6,103 bases of DNA from an uncultured Chlorobiota bacterium. GTDB taxonomy: Bacteria > Bacteroidota > Kapaibacteriia > OLB7. A program made the position numbers and the translations under genes. The first letter of the stretch is position 1, and the number at the start of each line of letters is the position of its first letter. Shown here one piece after another: positions 5,139 through 6,103 of the stretch. The notes below the pieces were generated by a model. The model did not search any database, was not told where the DNA came from, and saw only the letters and a program-made list of their open reading frames with translations. The stretch covers positions 1-6,103 of the forward strand of contig CAMLOB010000266.1 in the NCBI GenBank assembly GCA_946481475.1. The letters are read 5' to 3'.

Positions 5139-5205
5139 TCCGGCTGACCGAACATGTGCCGACCGATTATCTGCGGCAAAGCGAAAGGGGAACGATCGGC
5201 GGTTC

Positions 5206-5234
5206 TTGATTTGTTCCTTCCTCCACCGTATCCT
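5206..5234 (+). promoter_or_regulatory. Candidate sigma70-type promoter for the membrane protein / VOC pair
   Basis: TTGATT (5206-5211) and TATCCT (5229-5234), four of six matches each, are separated by the optimal 17 bases. Transcription would start near 5241 and give a leader of roughly 85 bases. It is the best-spaced promoter pair I found in the window, but chance occurrence in 500 bases is possible. Confidence 0.35.
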
Positions 5235-5275
5235 TGTCGATTCCGTTTCGTAGAGCGTCCCCGTTGTCGATTGCG
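5234..5275 (+). repeat. 12-bp direct repeat TTGTCGATTNCG, 30 bp apart
   Basis: TTGTCGATTCCG (5234-5245) and TTGTCGATTGCG (5264-5275) differ at one base and start exactly 30 bases, about three helical turns, apart. The first copy touches the candidate -10 box and start point, the second lies in the leader, a layout that would suit a repressor bound to two sites. The function is inferred. Confidence 0.35.
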
Positions 5276-5303
5276 GAACCGACATTCATCGACGAACGGT
5301 TCC
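5275..5303 (+). other. Leader inverted repeat before the membrane-protein start
   Basis: GGAACCG (5275-5281) and CGGTTCC (5297-5303) are perfect complements with a 15-base loop, ending 21 bases before the ATG at 5325. The start has no Shine-Dalgarno, so this hairpin is the only visible element near it. It may affect ribosome access or be an operator half-site pair. Confidence 0.35.
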
Positions 5304-5324
5304 ATCATTGAACTTCTTATCGTT

Positions 5325-5696
5325 ATGGCACAGCATCTGAAAATCCTCGGTATTCTCACACTGGTCTATCACGGCCTTTCGGCTCTCGTCGTTCTGGTGA
5401 TCCTCCCGGTGTTCATGGGGGTGAGCCTCCTCGCCGACAGTCCGGAAGCGGCCGGGGTGTTGGGAGGGATCGGTGTCGTTATCACGGTCGTTGTTCTGAT
5501 TCTGACGCTTCCCGGCATTATCGGCGGGATCGGTCTGCTGAAGCGGCGATCCTGGTCGCGCATCCTTGTGCTGATCGCCAACGCACTTCATATCCTCAGC
5601 TTCCCTCTTGGAACGGCCCTCGGCGTCTACTCCTTCTGGGTGCTTCTGAAGGAGGAAAGCATTGAGATTCTGGAAGGGGGAGACGGGTTCGCATGA
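5325..5696 (+). CDS. Small multi-pass inner-membrane protein of unknown function
   Basis: Predicted 123-residue integral membrane protein. Hydrophobic segments lie at about 8-36, 44-72 and 79-108, the last interrupted by SFPLG at 92-96, so three to four passes are likely. A positively charged loop (KRRSWSR, 73-79) between the second and third segments is expected to be cytoplasmic. The block PGIIGGIGLLKRRSWSRILVL and a following PLGTALGVYSFWVLL resemble, from memory, a common family of uncharacterised small membrane proteins in Bacteroidota and Ignavibacteria. The frame stays open upstream to an ATG at 5154, but those 57 residues are Arg/Cys/Pro-rich, unlike a membrane protein, and cover the promoter-like sequence; the ATG at 5325 starts just before the first hydrophobic segment and is preferred. 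No Shine-Dalgarno is visible. The stop overlaps the next start (ATGA, 5693-5696). Confidence 0.8.
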   Translation: MAQHLKILGILTLVYHGLSALVVLVILPVFMGVSLLADSPEAAGVLGGIGVVITVVVLILTLPGIIGGIGLLKRRSWSRILVLIANALHILSFPLGTALGVYSFWVLLKEESIEILEGGDGFA

Positions 5697-6103
5697 AGAT
5701 CGGTCACGCACATCTGAAGGTGAGGGATCTGGAACGATCCCTCCGGTTCTATCAGGATGTGTTCGGCCTGAAACTGCGTGAGCGGCTCGGCGGCTTCGCA
5801 TTTCTTTCGGGGACCGATATGCACCATGAGATTGCCCTGCAGGAGGTGGGACCGGATGCGCGGCTTCCGGGACGCTACGATGTCGGACTCTTTCACGTCG
5901 CCTTCGAGGTGCCGGATCGGGAGGCTCTTCGGGAACGGTATGAGTATCTGCGGGAGCAGGGTGTCCCGGTCATCGCGGTCGATCACCGCATCAGCCTTGC
6001 GATCTACTTCAGCGATCCCGACGGGAACGGACTGGAGATCTACTGCGATACCAGAGACCGGATTGACGGGGCGGAGGTGTGGCAGGGGAAGGATCGGGTG
6101 GTG
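5693..6103 (+). CDS. VOC/glyoxalase-fold metalloenzyme, CatE-like (3' end outside window)
   Basis: The first 137 residues of a vicinal oxygen chelate protein, running off the window edge; probably nearly complete, since single-pair VOC proteins are usually 120-170 residues. The N-terminal module is GHAHLKVRDLERSLRFYQDVFGL (positions 4-26), followed by FLSG..MHHEIAL (38-49), GLFHVAFEV (65-73) and YFSDPDGNGLEIYCD (105-119). By alignment with E. coli glyoxalase I, metal ligands would be H5, E46 (or H45), H68 and E115. The HH-IAL and DPDGNGLEIY blocks resemble the CatE / catechol-2,3-dioxygenase-like branch more than glyoxalase I or fosfomycin-resistance proteins, so the reaction is not settled. 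The start at 5693 forms an ATGA overlap with the membrane-protein gene; a purine-rich GGGGGAG ends ten bases upstream. Translational coupling implies co-production with the membrane protein. Confidence 0.88.
   Translation, partial: MKIGHAHLKVRDLERSLRFYQDVFGLKLRERLGGFAFLSGTDMHHEIALQEVGPDARLPGRYDVGLFHVAFEVPDREALRERYEYLREQGVPVIAVDHRISLAIYFSDPDGNGLEIYCDTRDRIDGAEVWQGKDRVV

Noticed and set aside
5154..5324. 57-residue N-terminal extension of the membrane protein
   Set aside because: Arg/Cys/Pro-rich, not membrane-like, lacks a ribosome binding site, and covers promoter-like sequence, direct repeats and a hairpin; the ATG at 5325 fits the protein better.

Overview
The window reads as chromosomal DNA from a moderately GC-rich member of the FCB superphylum (Bacteroidota / Chlorobiota / Ignavibacteria / Kapabacteria-like). 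The main reason is the 749-residue secreted protein at 2562-4811, which has a signal peptide, several DUF4397-like beta modules and an 80-residue C-terminus that reads as a type IX secretion (Por) sorting domain. This is inference from one gene type; no marker gene is present. All convincing genes lie on the + strand.

Layout: 1-93 is the tail of an upstream gene, overlapping by ATGA the start of a BaiN/YhiN (HI0933-type) flavoprotein (90-1328). A 228-base gap follows, holding an octamer repeat tract, an 11-bp-spaced direct repeat and a leader hairpin, before a 223-aa tryptophan-rich cytosolic protein resembling the RhiA family (1557-2228). The next gap (2229-2561) has no gene but is unusually self-complementary: long complementary arms can be drawn as a three-way-junction RNA covering 2240-2392. 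Then comes the DUF4397/T9SS protein (2562-4811).

The 513-base gap 4812-5324 has no credible gene. It is a stack of different repeat classes: a TGNNTGAG octamer tract that swallows the stop codon of the secreted-protein gene, a GTAG-headed REP-like hairpin, a bulged 13-bp inverted repeat, a CACMAAR tract with a spacing of about 9 bp, and a seven-unit heptamer mosaic. A candidate sigma70-type promoter, a 30-bp-spaced direct repeat and a leader hairpin come last. The window closes with a two-gene ATGA-coupled unit: a 123-aa multi-pass membrane protein (5325-5696) and a VOC/glyoxalase-fold metalloenzyme (5693 to the window edge).

The genes do not form one obvious pathway: a flavoprotein oxidoreductase, a RhiA-like protein, a secreted surface protein, and a membrane protein coupled to a VOC protein. 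The most distinctive content is intergenic: the same octamer repeat fused to the stop codons of two unrelated genes 3.5 kb apart, and the structured element upstream of the secreted-protein gene. I see no CRISPR array, tRNA, rRNA, transposase or recognisable defence system.
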